The notes under the pieces: generated by a model
Database searches by the model: none
What the model saw: only the letters and a program-made list of their open reading frames with translations
Told to the model about the DNA's origin: nothing
In this document: positions 33,161 to 45,711 of the stretch, piece after piece
How the letters are laid out: each line of letters starts with the position of its first letter
Numbering within the stretch: the first letter of the stretch is position 1
Translations under genes and position numbers: made by a program
NCBI GenBank assembly: GCA_025093555.1
Contig: JAIWNF010000044.1
Coordinates: 1 to 64,000, forward strand
DNA: 64,000 nt
Source: Circinella umbellata
Lineage: Eukaryota > Mucoromycota > Mucoromycetes > Mucorales > Lichtheimiaceae
Reading direction: 5' to 3'

Positions 33161-35272
33161 TTAATGATGATCAGGTCGTTGTTGGTTTTCTGTTGAATCT
33201 TTTCGACTTGAAGAGGATGCATGTTCTTCGTTTGAAGTGGTTTTGGGTTCATCCTGTATTGTATCAGTCGTTGTTGAGACATTATTAATAGTATTTTGAT
33301 TGGTAATCATATGATCTTCAGTATTTTGACAATCCATATCATTATTATTGGTTGCGGATCCCAAGGTCCGCTCTTTTGGTTCTGCCGTTCCTGTTGTATC
33401 ACCTACGGTATCTTTATTTCCGATGTTATCGGATTCTGTTGCAGCCGTAACTGCAGTAGTGGCGACCACTGGTTGGGTCGATGATGAAGAAGATGGGATA
33501 GACTGTTGTTGTTGTTGGGTAGTAACTAAAGTGGAAGGTTGTTGAGCTTCCGTAGTACTAGTAGTAGTTGCTGTTGTTGCTGTTGCCATAGTAACAGGAA
33601 TCGAAATTGTTTGATGATTAGGTGATGATATAGTTGCTTCAGAATCAATATGTTCTTGATTTTGTAATTCAGGTGGTAAACAATCCCATTTACAAATAGG
33701 ACACATTGTCGATTTTTGTGTAAGCCAAGGATCTGATTATATTATGAGTTTTTTTTTTAAAATCATAAGAGAGAAAGAAAAAAAAATAAGTTTTGTTAAT
33801 TCATTTGATTGTGTGAAAAAATAGAGAGTTAATTAATGACACTATTCTTCAAAAGCGAAAAAAAAAAAGACATATGCTTTTCCCTTTCTATTGAATATTT
33901 TCTTTCTCTTACCTATACATAAAACACAAAAACCATGACCACACCCAAGAATTCGTACTTCATTTTTATCTTCTTCATAATCTTCTAAACAAATAGCACA
34001 ATTTGTATTTTTTACAGTTTCTGAAGTATATTTTGAAATAGGTATTGAATTGACAATGTCAACGGGTAAAGGTTTGGCCTGCATTCGCATCTGCATATTT
34101 AATGCATGTTGAGTTAATTGTGCTTCATAATCTCGTTGATCACGCATTTGTCTTACACGCCACCATCTTAAAAATATAACACCAGCAAATAATGCTATAT
34201 ATACATATATATAAAAGCAATTATAAATAATCAGTATTGAACATATAAAAACTTTTTTTTCACACACACCCCCATCTATTTTTCAATTATCAACAGAGAT
34301 AAAATGAAAAATATATTTACCAACAAGAAAGATAGCAGCCAAGGCAATCACATATGATAAATAACCACGACTAAAAGGGGATCCATCCCCATTGTCATCC
34401 GCATTTCCTGGATTACCCGTACCGGTAGTCGATGACAAAGGCAATAATAATGGAGTTAATTGCCAAAATACCTTTGTGTCTGCATTGTCATTTGACTTAT
34501 TTGAAATAAATTGATTCGCATAACTCGCAGGAGCAAAATAAACTGGCATGGGTAAGTTTGTTGTGGATGACATGAGATCATTATCGTTCATAAATGAAAT
34601 ATTACGATTGAAGGGTAAAGAATCTCTATAAACAAAGGATTGACCCAAATCATTTCTGTTGTATAATTGATATGATCCAGCATCGGTTGTTTCATTATTG
34701 TAAATCAAAATAGCACTCAATCTCATATTATTATTTGTTGCAATCGTGTGAGCCACTTGAATTTTTTCAGACCAATTACAATGTCCACGTCGAATAAGAG
34801 CTATTGTAGGTGTACGAGGAATTATTCCCCATTGCAAATTATTATTGTTGAGTTGTTCAAGTGATTCGATTGTTGTATTGGTTGAACGACAACTATCTGA
34901 ATAATCAACTACTAAACGCTAAATAGTAAATTTTGTATATGCGTGTATTTAATCAGATAAACAAGTTCACACTCACACTTACACACACGCGCATACAAAA
35001 AAAAACAGAATAGAATATATATCTATGCTATTAATTTTTACCCTAATTTGATAACGACTGTCATCACCCACATGAATGGATTGAAAGTCTTGTGAAATGG
35101 CAATACGCATATTAGACTGGTCGTCTTGTAAAGCTGAAGTGGAATTAAAAGATCTGGGTGCTTGCCAAAATGCAGGATTTTCAGCTGACTGACTCTTTAC
35201 TTTATGAATCCATAATGTCAATACGACTAAAAGCAAGAAATGGTTTCTTGCTATTAAATGTATTGACAACAT
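33161..35272 (-). CDS. PA-TM-RING E3 ubiquitin ligase (RNF13/goliath-like)
   Basis: The exons are 35272-35042, 34918-34321, 34194-33913 and 33732-33161, closing at 560 residues. The start at 35272 gives a signal peptide (MLSIHLIARNHFLLLVVLTL). Residues about 60-250 form a lumenal protease-associated domain with RRGHCNWSEKIQVA and several N-glycosylation sites. A single membrane span lies near 262-287, crossing an intron. The RING is at 343-385: C343, C346, C362, H364, C367, C370, C382, C385, a C3HC4 type (LGCGHGFC) instead of the usual RING-H2 of this family. The tail is Ser/Thr/Gln-rich. Such proteins ubiquitinate targets at endosomes or vacuoles. The first ATG upstream (35308) would only add 12 residues before the signal peptide. 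Confidence 0.85.
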
Positions 35273-35706
35273 GGGGGGGGGAGAGAGAGTTAAAAGAAAA
35301 GTAGACAAGGGTGGAGAAAGAGATAAGAAGAGAATAAGTTAGTGAGGCTTGTATAATAAAGAGGGGGTCCAAAGAATGGATATACAAGAGAGAGAGAGAG
35401 AAAAAGAGTCTGGTTTTTTTTTTCTCACACATTCTCTCTTTTATTATATGTTGCTCCGCCCTTTTTAGGTATAATAATAATAACTAAACTATAAATCAAC
35501 ATTGTATGTTCCCCATTGTTACACTCAAAAAAAGCAACAGTTACCGGTTTGTTTCAAGTTACTCATCGGCTTTATTTAAAGGTGCATATTTTTTTTATTA
35601 ATCAACAACATTACCCCCTTACATAGGATCAACCCCCGCTTTCTTAAGAAAAATAGTAAAGATGATCTGATCTACAAAACATATGTCACTTTTTTTATTT
35701 AATTAA

Positions 35707-37073
35707 TTATTTTTTTAAATTAAATCGAAAACCAGTTGATTTTTTTTGAGGTAATCCAAAAGATAATTTCGTTGCAGGTTTTTTTTCTGTATCATTGTTC
35801 ATATGATTAGATCCTGATACTGGTTCTGGTGTTGTTTTAGTATTTATTGGAGTTGAAGAGGATGTCCATCCTCCAGAAGATGTTGATTTATTGTTTGTTG
35901 TTGTCGTCGTTGTTGGCGGTACTATTGTTGAAAAACCAGGTTTGACTACTGATGACCATCCACCACCACCACTACCACTACTACTAGAATTACTTTGATT
36001 ATTTGGCAAAGGAGCAGCAGTAGTAGTAGTTGTTGTTATGGGTGATGATGTTTTTACTGCTGCATTGGCTCGTTTTAACATGGCATCTTGCATTTTTTTT
36101 AATTCACGTTCTTCTCTTTTTCTTTCTTTTTCACGTTTTTTATCTTTAATGGATTGAGCATATTCTGATTTACGTGATTGTTCTTTCATATCTTTAAATC
36201 TCTATATAATTGATAAAATCTATTATTAATCCTATAATCTTCTTTCTCTATATGCTATATAAAAAAACCACTATTTACCTTTTTATGATGATGATCATAA
36301 CTTTGTAAATGTTGTTCATATTCTGCTACTTTATTATATTGTTTATCACATAATTCACAATAAAAAGCTCTTTTCACTTCTTTTAATTCTTCTTGAATCA
36401 ATTCTTTTTCTTTGACTTTTGTTTCACGTAATAAACGTTCTTGAATTGTTTCTTCTAATTGTTTTTCACTTCCCATGATTTTACGTTTAGCAGTAGATGA
36501 TTCATGATATGCTTGTTCTTCTTCTGCTTTACCAACACCTAATACATCTTCTTTAATATCTATACGAATTGGATCTACTCTTCCTATATATAACATATAT
36601 AAAAGAAAATTATTCAATTAAACAAGTTTTTTTATGCCATTCGAATATATATATATATATATATATTTATTTACCTTGTCCTTTAGAACCTAAACCTTGA
36701 CCTGCTTTCCAACCCATTTTTTGAAGTAATTTATATCCCATATTAGTTTCAGGAATATGAGATTCCATAGTTGCCTGATCCATGGAATCATAATCAGCAT
36801 AACCTGTAGGTTGTGAATGACGTGGTAAATAAAAATCTTTATCTTCTTCTTCTTCTTGACGATCATGGTCATCCCTTGACTGATCTATGGCTGTTCGCTA
36901 TTTTTATATATACAAAAAAAAATAAAAAGGGAAATTTACAGGTAGGATAAAGAAAATTCCTTTCATATAGACCATTCTACCACTTTATTCCTTTTTTAAT
37001 TACAAAAAGAAAGAAAAAGATGAGGGTTGAAGAAAGAACAAGGTTAAAAAAAACTCACCTTGATTGGTTCCAT
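35707..37073 (-). CDS. G-patch and C2H2 zinc-finger protein (GPATCH8-like)
   Basis: The exons are 37073-37059 (only 15 nt, MEPIK), 36897-36675, 36583-36279 and 36201-35707, totalling 345 residues. The second exon ends in a G-patch (MGYKLLQKMGWKAGQGLG). The third carries a zinc finger of the C-x2-C-x12-H-x5-H kind (FYCELCDKQYNKVAEYEQHL followed by SYDHHHKK), an arrangement known from GPATCH8 relatives. The fourth is a basic coiled coil (KKREKERKREERELKKMQ), then Thr/Ser/Gly runs and a basic end (FRFNLKK). G-patch proteins usually activate RNA helicases, so a role in RNA processing is inferred. It diverges from the reductase gene with 147 bp between start codons. Confidence 0.8.
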
Positions 37074-37220
37074 TGAGATTTACTTTTTAATTGGTATGGT
37101 TTTTAAAACGAGCCCTTTTTTCTCACACAAAATAAGAATAATGCAAAAAAAAAAAGAACGCCCACTTTTTTTTTGAGCTGTGTTTTTTCTCTTTTTTTTT
37201 TTGTTTCCTTTGGGTTAAAA
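37074..37220. promoter_or_regulatory. Shared bidirectional promoter
   Basis: Only 147 bp separate the ATG of the G-patch gene (minus, 37073) from that of the reductase (plus, 37221). The stretch is rich in T/A homopolymers, as in many fungal promoters. No specific factor site or TATA box is claimed. Confidence 0.6.
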
Positions 37221-38397
37221 ATGTCATTAATACAAAAAACAGCACTTATTACTGGAGCTACACGAGGCATTGGTTTCGCTATTGCAAACACATTAGCTAA
37301 ACATGGCGTGAATACATTACTTGTTGGTCAAGATTCTCAACGCGTTCAAAATGCAGAACATATTTTTCGTGAAAAATATAAAGAAACATATCATCAAGGT
37401 GTTCAACTTGATATAGGAAATAAAGAAGCTATTAATGAAACATTAAAGGTTTTTATCCCATGTGTTTTTTTTATTGTAAATATGGATATACTTATATATA
37501 TATATATACTTATATATAATGTGTATATGCATATGTACATATGGATGGATATATATATATATATTAGAAACTAGTAAAAGAAAATAAGATTGATATTCTT
37601 GTTAATGCAGCAGGTATATCACGCGATGGATTATTATTAAAAATGAAAGAGGATGATTTGAATGAAACCATGGCAATTAATTTATTCGGTACAATGAGAG
37701 TTTCACAAATTGTATCAAGATCTATGCTTCAAAAACGACAAGGTAAAATAAATAGAATCTAAACCTATCCTCATGATGATGAATACTAAAAGACTTTTAA
37801 AATTTTAAAAATAGGTGGATGTATAATTAATATATCCAGTGTAGTGGGTATTTATGGAAATGTTGGACAAACTGTTTATAGTGCTTCAAAAGCTGGAATT
37901 ATTGGTAAGAAAGAAAGACAGATAAAATAATGGAAATGAATTGGATGAATTAATATAATTGTTATATATATATTTAAAAATAGGATTTACAAAATCATTG
38001 GCAAAAGAACTTGGACCTGCACAAATTCGGGTCAATGCAATTGCACCTGGTTATATAGAAACAGATATGACAAGTGGTAAATAATAGTTCGGGGAGGAGG
38101 GAGGAGGATCCTTTATAATTGAAAAATATTGACATGTTATTTTGTTCTTTATAGACCTTTTAAAATCACAAGAATCAAAAAATAAATTAATGGAATCTAT
38201 ACCTTTAAGAAGGTTAGGTTCAGTAGATGATGTAGCAGAAGCTGCATTATTTCTTGCTCGTTCTCAATATATGCATGGAGCAGTAAGTATGATTCTCTTT
38301 TTTTTACTTATCATTCATATATTACTATTATTAATAATGAATATGTTTTTTATATATATTATAGGTATTAAATGTTGATGGTGGATTGATATTATAA
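37221..38397 (+). CDS. 3-oxoacyl-[ACP] reductase (FabG-like short-chain dehydrogenase)
   Basis: Six exons (37221-37448, 37568-37742, 37815-37904, 37984-38076, 38155-38282, 38365-38397) give 248 residues, the normal length of FabG. Near the N terminus TGATRGIG binds NADP(H). VNAAGIS is the NNAG-type motif. The catalytic set is S142/S143 (NISSVVG), Y156 and K160 (YSASKAG), with correct spacing. [12 protein letters not shown] and the end [10 protein letters not shown] are diagnostic. The enzyme reduces 3-oxoacyl-ACP; in fungi the single-domain form works in mitochondrial fatty-acid synthesis (Oar1). Whether this one has a targeting peptide is unclear: the N terminus is short, and an upstream in-frame ATG at 37173 would add 16 hydrophobic residues. 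Confidence 0.9.
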
Positions 38398-39141
38398 ACA
38401 ATGTTTACTATTATTATTATTTTGACAGCTTTTTAGATTCACCTAAAAATAGTTTAGTAAATTTAATCCATGATAACAACAAGTTTACCAATGTTATTTT
38501 ATTTGGGTGACTTGTAAATACGTTTTATTACTGTTATTTTTGAAAAAGATGATAGCCAATGATTCTCTCTTTATTTGTTGTTGATATGCAAGCCAATAAT
38601 CACTCGTTCTCGGCAATATATATATATATAACACTTATTTTTGTATATTATATATAAAGAAGGGTGTGGCTCATATGTTAACCTTAAAAAGAGTGTGAGA
38701 TAACTGAGCAAAAAACCCTTTATATATATACAACCACTTCTCTTTTGGGGCATGGGGAGTTTTTTTTTTGGTTCAGCTTTAGTTTACTGCTGCCAAGGTG
38801 TTACCTAACGAACTCAGCTGTCCGGAAACAGAGTTATTTTCATTTCCGCACTTGCGCAACAACATATACACACACACACACACACAGGCTCAACTCTCGG
38901 TCGTTTTTTTTTTTTTACCTTTTTATCACAAAAGAAACCTCCCTCTCTCTTCTTACTTCCTTTCTTTATCTTTTCTACCTTTTTTTCTTCTAACGCGAAT
39001 TGTCTTTTTAAAAGAAAAACAAAAAGGAAAATAATAATAGAATAATAATATCTTATTTTTTTTCTTTCTTTCAATACCCTATTTTTTTCCCTTTGAATAA
39101 TAATAATAATAATAATATAAAAAAAAAGCTAGAGTCTTTTA

Positions 39142-42100
39142 ATGACTTCAAACAATCCCAACAATCCATTTGATGATCCAGGTGAAATATCCGGGTCATT
39201 CCATGGTCGTAGTGGACAACAACAAGAAAGTAATAGACAACATCAACCATTTATTGCTTATGGAGGTGAAGATGCAACTATTAATCCTTTTGCAGCTTCA
39301 GCTACAACAGCAACTCATCCTGCTCCTTCACAACAACAACAACAGCAACAGCAACAACAACAACACTATGGTGGTAACGCCGACCTTATAGATCTTCAAC
39401 AAAACCAAACACCAATGACAATAAATACTTCATATCCTCCTCCATTACATACTGGTCAGCAACAACCATTTTCACCACCTGGTACTAGTACGGCATATAC
39501 TCCAGGTGCTCCACTTGGAAGAGTCGATACATTTAATACCGATACAGGTAATTATAATGCATGAATATATATAAATATATCTATTCATCAATAGTCTACG
39601 CGTAAAAAAAAAAAGAAATAGGGGGGGAGTGGGGGAAAAAGGGAAATGAAAAAAGGGAGTGAATAAATCTATGCAATTTATTTTATTAACATAAATGTGA
39701 TTTGTTTTATTTACAAATATAGCTTCTTTATATGATGATTCAGGTGCTATGAATGATGAAGATGATGATTTACGACTTTTATCTCATCAAGGACCTATTG
39801 CAGGTGCTCGTCAACAAACACAACAACAACAACAACAACAATCTTATTCAGAAAGTGGCATTCCACTTCGATCTCAAGGTTCATCTAATACAATAACAAC
39901 ATCACCACCATCGACTCAAAGAAAATCTAAAAAATCATCAGGAGTGGGTACCTCTGTAAAAGAATTCTTTAATGGATTATTAGGCAAACAAGGTGGAGCA
40001 TCGGGTACAGCAGGTGAAGGAGGTGAACGTATTATTTATGTAAATAATCCAGAATTGAATGAAGATCAAAAATTCTTACACAACAGAATTTTTACTGCCA
40101 AATATACAATCATTACATTTTTACCAAGATTTTTATATGAAGAATTTTCAAAATATGCCAATTTATTCTTTTTATTTATTTCTGGTATTCAAGTAAGTTT
40201 TATATAAAAAAAAGGAGAGAGAGAAGAGGATTTTTAAATTCCCCATACACTTAACTTTTATTTAATCGTTTGTAGCAAATTCCAGATATTTCACCTACTT
40301 CACGTTGGACAACATTGGTTCCATTAGTCATTGTATTGTTCATTACTGCTCTTAAAGAAGTCGCAGAAGATTGGGTAAAGAAGAAAGAATCCTTTTATTT
40401 TCTTTAATTTAATCTGAAACTAATATAATGATTATTATTATTATTATTATTATTTTGTTTCGTTTAGGGTGTCCATCGATCTGATGCTGAACTCAATGCT
40501 AGAAAATGCAAAGTACTTGTAGGAAGTGAATTTATTGAAAAAGCTTGGCGGGATATTAAAGTCGGTGATGTCCTCCGTATTGAAAGTGGTGAAAACTTTC
40601 CAGCTGATTTAATATTAATCAGTAGTTCTGAACCTGAAGGTCTTTGTTATGTAGAAACAAGTAATTTGGATGGGTAAGTATTTTCTATGGATGGAGAAGG
40701 AAAATAGATGTGTGTGACGCTAATCTCAAATATATAAATTATATAGTGAAGTTAATTTAAAAATCAAACAAGCATTACAACAAACAAGTACTATTTTAAA
40801 TCCTATTGAAATGTCAAGATTACAAGGTGTTATTAAATGTGAACAACCTAATAATCGATTATATAATTATGATGGTGTTTTATCCATTTCTTCTATGGAT
40901 GAAGTTGGAAAATCACGCGATTTTGCATTGGATCCAACGCAAGTTTTATTACGTGGTGCTCAACTTCGAAATACTTCATGGATTTATGGTATTGTTGTAT
41001 TCACAGGTCATGAGACCAAACTTATGTTAAATTCCAGGTAAAAAGTTATTTTTATTTACTCGTGTACATAGTGTGTCTTTATTTGTAATACAAAAAAAAA
41101 CATTGAGTTTAACAAACCTTTCTCAATTATTATAGCAAAAAACCATCCAAAATGTCTAATGTCACTCATATTACCAATCGAAATATTTTATACCTTTTTG
41201 CTATTTTGGTGATTATGAGTATTGCTTGTTCATGTGGTGGTTTAGGCTTTGCAATCAATAAAAGTCATGAAATGGGTTATCTTCCATTTGAAAATACCAA
41301 TCGAGGTGCAGAATTTGGTTATGATATTTTGACATTTTTGATTTTATTTAATAGTTTTATCCCAATCAGGTTAGTCTCGAATTTTTTTATTTTTTATTTT
41401 TTGTAACCCCCAAACAATAAGTTTTTACTTATACTTTTTTTTTTTAATATAGTTTGATGGTTACCATGGAAATTGTTAAATATGTTCAATCACTTTTAAT
41501 TGAAGCAGATCTTGATATGTATTATGAAAAAACAGATACACCTGCTGTTGCACGAAGTAGTAGTTTAATTGAAGAACTTGGACAGGTATGTGTGTGTCTG
41601 TGGATTTTATCATCCATAAGATAGAGGAGAGAAATTTCTAACAAAAGAAAAATATTGTGGGGAAATATATATATATAGGTCAAATTTGTATTTTCAGATA
41701 AGACGGGTACATTAACATGTAATGAAATGCAATTTCGTGAAGCCTCTATTGCTGGATTATCATATGCTGATAAAGTGGATTCAGATAAACAAGCAAGAGA
41801 AGGATCAGATGATCCTACGTTACAATATACATTTAATCAATTACAAGAACATTTAAAAACCCATCCTACTGCCAATGTTATCAATGAATTTTTAATTTTA
41901 TTAGCAGTATGTCACACTGTTATTCCTGAACGACCCAATGGAGATGATGATATTGTTTATCAAGCATCTTCTCCTGATGAAGGTGCTCTTGTAAAAGGTG
42001 CAAGTACTCTTGGTTATACTTTTCATGTAAGTTTATATAAATATATGGGTTGAAAAATAGGGGGGGAAGGAAGAGAGAGGTTTATAATGGTTTGTTTTTT

Positions 42101-44456
42101 TTTTTTTGCTCAATTTTTCAATTTATTTTTTCGTATATTTTAGACACGTCGACCCAATTCTATTACTTGTAGTGTTCGTGGTCATGATATGGAATTTCAA
42201 GTATTAAATATTTGTGAATTTAATTCAACTCGTAAACGTATGTCGGCTATTGTTCGTGGACCCGATGGTAAAATCAAATTATATTGTAAAGGTGCCGATA
42301 CTGTCATTTTGGAACGTTTGGCTGAAAATAATCCATTTATTGAACCCACTTTAATTCATCTTGAGGTAAATATCTTTTTATCCATAAAAAAAAAACAACA
42401 ATAACTCACAACTCACAATCAATCTTTTTTTTAAGGAATTTGCATCTGAAGGTCTACGTACTTTATGTATTGCTATGCGTGAAATTCCAGAAGAAGAATA
42501 TACTCGTTGGTCACAAATTTATGATAAAGCGTCTACTACTTTAGTCAATCGTGCTGAAGAATTAGATAAAGCAGCTGAAATGATTGAACAAAATTTGTTT
42601 TTATTGGGTGCTACAGCTATTGAAGATAAATTACAAGAAGGTGTTCCTGACACTATTTATTCTTTACAAGAAGCGGGTATTAAAGTTTGGGTTTTGACAG
42701 GGGATCGACAAGAAACGGCGATTAATATTGGTTATTCTTGTAAATTATTGAATGAAGAAATGAGTTTGATTGTTTGTAATGAAGATAATCATTGGGATAC
42801 AAAGAACTTTTTGGAAAAGAAATTAAAAGAAATTACTGATGTAATAAATCGTGGTGATGAACTTGAGGTAAAGTCTATTTTTAAAAAAGAAAGATAATGA
42901 GAGTAGAGATATTAACTTGTATATTTTATATAGCCATTGGCATTAATTATTGACGGTCGTGCATTAACATTTGCTTTGGAAAAAGATATTGAAAAAATCA
43001 TGTTTGAATTATCTGTCATGTGTAAAGCAGTTATTTGTTGTCGTGTATCCCCACTTCAAAAAGCGCTTGTTGTCAAATTAGTGAAGAAATATGATAAATC
43101 TATTTTATTAGCTATTGGTGACGGTGCTAATGATGTATCGATGATTCAAGCTGCTCATGTGGGTGTCGGTATCAGTGGTGTTGAAGGTTTACAAGCAGCT
43201 CGAAGTGCTGATTTTGCTATTGGACAATTCCGATTTTTGAAAAAGTTACTTTTAGTGCATGGTTCATGGGCTTATCAACGACTTAGCAAAATGATTTTTT
43301 ATTATTTTTATAAGAATATTGCACTTTATTTAACACAATTTTGGGTAAGTTTATTTAACTTGTTTTTAAATTGGATGAAGCTAATATATATTTAAATTTT
43401 ATTTTTGGTTATAGTATGCTTTTTATAATGGATTTTCAGGAACAACGTTTTATGAATCATGGACTATGTCTTGTTTTAATGTCATTTTTACCTTTTTACC
43501 ACCTTTGGTTATTGGAATTTTTGATCAATTTGTATCTGCTCGATTATTGGATAAGTATCCACAAATGTATATGTTGGGTCAAAGTAATGAATTCTTTAAT
43601 CAGAAAAGATTTTGGGGTTGGTTTGCAAATGCTGTTTATCATTCTTTGGTAAGTTTTTCTCCTTTTTCTATTCATCATTGTTCGTATTCAAAGCTAAACT
43701 CTATCTGATATATATATTTTAGATTTTATTTTTCCTTGGTGTTGCAGCATTTAGTGAAGATGGTGTATTTGCTAATGGTTTAGTGGGTGGTCAATGGTGG
43801 GCTGGTACAGCAGTATTTACAGCAGTCCTTGGATGTATTTTATGGAAAGCAGCATTAATTACAGAGTAAGTAAAATGAAATAGAATTAAGTTTATTGAAA
43901 ATGGACTTATTAACTTGTTTTTTATTTATTTTATAGTACATGGACTAAATATGCTGTTATTTCAATTGTTGGATCCATGGTTGCATGGTATATTTTCTTA
44001 CCTGTTGTATCTTATATTGGACCTGCTATTTCAAGTGGTGTTTTCCCTGAATATAAGGGTATTGTTCCCATGCTTTGGGGCAATGCAAACTTTTGGTTAT
44101 TTATCATTTTGGTACCTTTTATTTGTAATCTTCGTGATTTCTTATGGAAATAGTAAGTATATATGATATATGAATTGACAGACACAGAGAGAGAGAGTGG
44201 AAAGATAATTAACTCTTTTTTCTTTAGTATTAAACGTATGTATCGACCTTTGCCTTATCATTTCGTTCAAGAAATTCAAAAATATAATTTACCTGATTAT
44301 CGACCTCGTATGGATCGTTTCCGTCAAGCTGTAAACAAAGTTCGAAGGATACAACGTCTTAAAAGAAATCGTGGTTATGCTTTCTCTCAAAATGATAGTG
44401 ATCAAAACAAAATTATTCGTGCTTATGATACAACGATGGAAAAACCAAGAGGTTAA
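39142..44456 (+). CDS. Drs2-type P4-ATPase (phospholipid flippase)
   Basis: Fifteen exons (39142-39547, 39723-40192, 40276-40374, 40468-40673, 40747-41037, 41136-41369, 41453-41585, 41679-42026, 42144-42365, 42436-42867, 42934-43344, 43415-43648, 43723-43865, 43937-44152, 44228-44456) close at 1357 residues, close to yeast Drs2. The cytosolic N terminus is Gln-rich with NPF tripeptides (NPFDDPG, NPFAAS). The phosphorylated Asp is D620 in DKTGT; GDGAND is at 1009-1014; membrane spans follow as expected, ending with [20 protein letters not shown]. The A-domain motif reads DGEV (SNLDGEVNLKIK) where DGET is usual. It should move aminophospholipids to the cytosolic leaflet of Golgi/endosome membranes with a Cdc50 partner. 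Confidence 0.92.
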
Positions 44457-45105
44457 TTAATTAAAAGACTAGCAACAAAGAAGAGAAAAAAAAAATAACA
44501 CTATACACAATTTATTACTATTATTATTATTATTATTTTATTATTATTATTATTATTACTTAGTATTTTATTATTTCTTTTTTATATATATTGAAAATTG
44601 TTTGTTATTATTTTTGTTGGGCTTTTTTTTATATATATATTATATACATATACATAATCTTTTTTTTTCTCTCTCTACCCTATACCATTTTCACTCATCA
44701 CACATACACATCACTACACTTACACTCACTCACATAAAACCCATCAAAGAAAAGAAAACACCCCCAAAACTAATGGATAATATATATATATATTCCTTCT
44801 TTTGTAATATGTAAATCCTATATTGAAGTTATTTCTCTCTCTCTCTGTTATTATTAATATTAGTTCCCATTTTCTATTAATATACTTCTTTCTTTCCTCA
44901 AAGTAATACCTCTTTTTTTTTTGTTTTCTATTAGTCTTATAATGTAATAAATTTTAGACCCCCCAAAAACAAACTAATTAGCCACCACTCTCCAACCCCC
45001 CCCCCTCTTCTTCGGAATAAGAAAAAAATATGCTTCCATACGCGAAAAGAAAAACAAAAAAACTTGTTTCGTTTTCTTTTCTTAAATTAAATCAATTAAA
45101 AAAAA

Positions 45106-45442
45106 ATGCAAGACTCAACAAAGGAATCCATTTGGAAGGTGAATATTTTTAATTTCACTGTAACTTTCATTTTATAAACAAAAAACAGAATCATGGTTTG
45201 ATATTGATTTATAAATATATGTTTTTAAAAATAGGTTATTGATGTTTCCAAGCAAATCATTCATTGGGGCTTTGTTCCTTTTGTTATTTACCTCGGTATG
45301 ACCCGTAGTAACCCTAGACCTTCTTTGCTCAAGTAAGTATATTTGTTGGAAATACAAGCTGAAAAGAATGGAGGGAAAATAAAAACTTACATTTTTCTTT
45401 TTTCATAAATGTATTTATAGGCTCATTAGTCCTCTTGCTTAA
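45106..45442 (+). CDS. TOM7: TOM7, small subunit of the mitochondrial import receptor
   Basis: Three exons (45106-45138, 45235-45332, 45421-45442) encode 50 residues, too short for most ORF scans. The protein starts MQDSTKESIW, contains the tail-anchored core WGFVPFVIYLGMTRSNPRPS and ends LLKLISPLA, all hallmarks of Tom7. Tom7 tunes assembly of the TOM complex in the outer mitochondrial membrane. It sits about 650 bp downstream of the flippase gene on the same strand with its own AT-rich leader. The short exons and precise phases make the model convincing. Confidence 0.92.
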
Positions 45443-45711
45443 AGAGGTTTTTTGTTAATATATAAAATATAAAAGAATAAAAACTTTTACAACAACAACA
45501 ACAATATCAACCAATAACAAACCCTATCCATTTTATATACGCTATTATTATTCTATATATTTCCAAACAAAAAAAAAACCCATCACCTCTTCTTTTTCTT
45601 GCAACACAATCCTCCCCCTCCCCGCCTCTCAATTTTCTTTTATACATATATAAAAAAAAAGCAACGTTCAATAAATTGTATATATATACATTCTCAAATG
45701 AATTTAGGTCT

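Noticed and set aside
38857..38886. CA-repeat and T-rich leader of the P4-ATPase gene as a regulatory element
   Set aside because: It is a plain microsatellite and pyrimidine tract, common upstream of fungal genes; there is no specific evidence for a function.
43915..44166. Apparent frameshift in the last exons of the P4-ATPase
   Set aside because: A recount of bases at 44101-44160 showed the exon 43937-44152 closes in phase; the shift was my own misreading.
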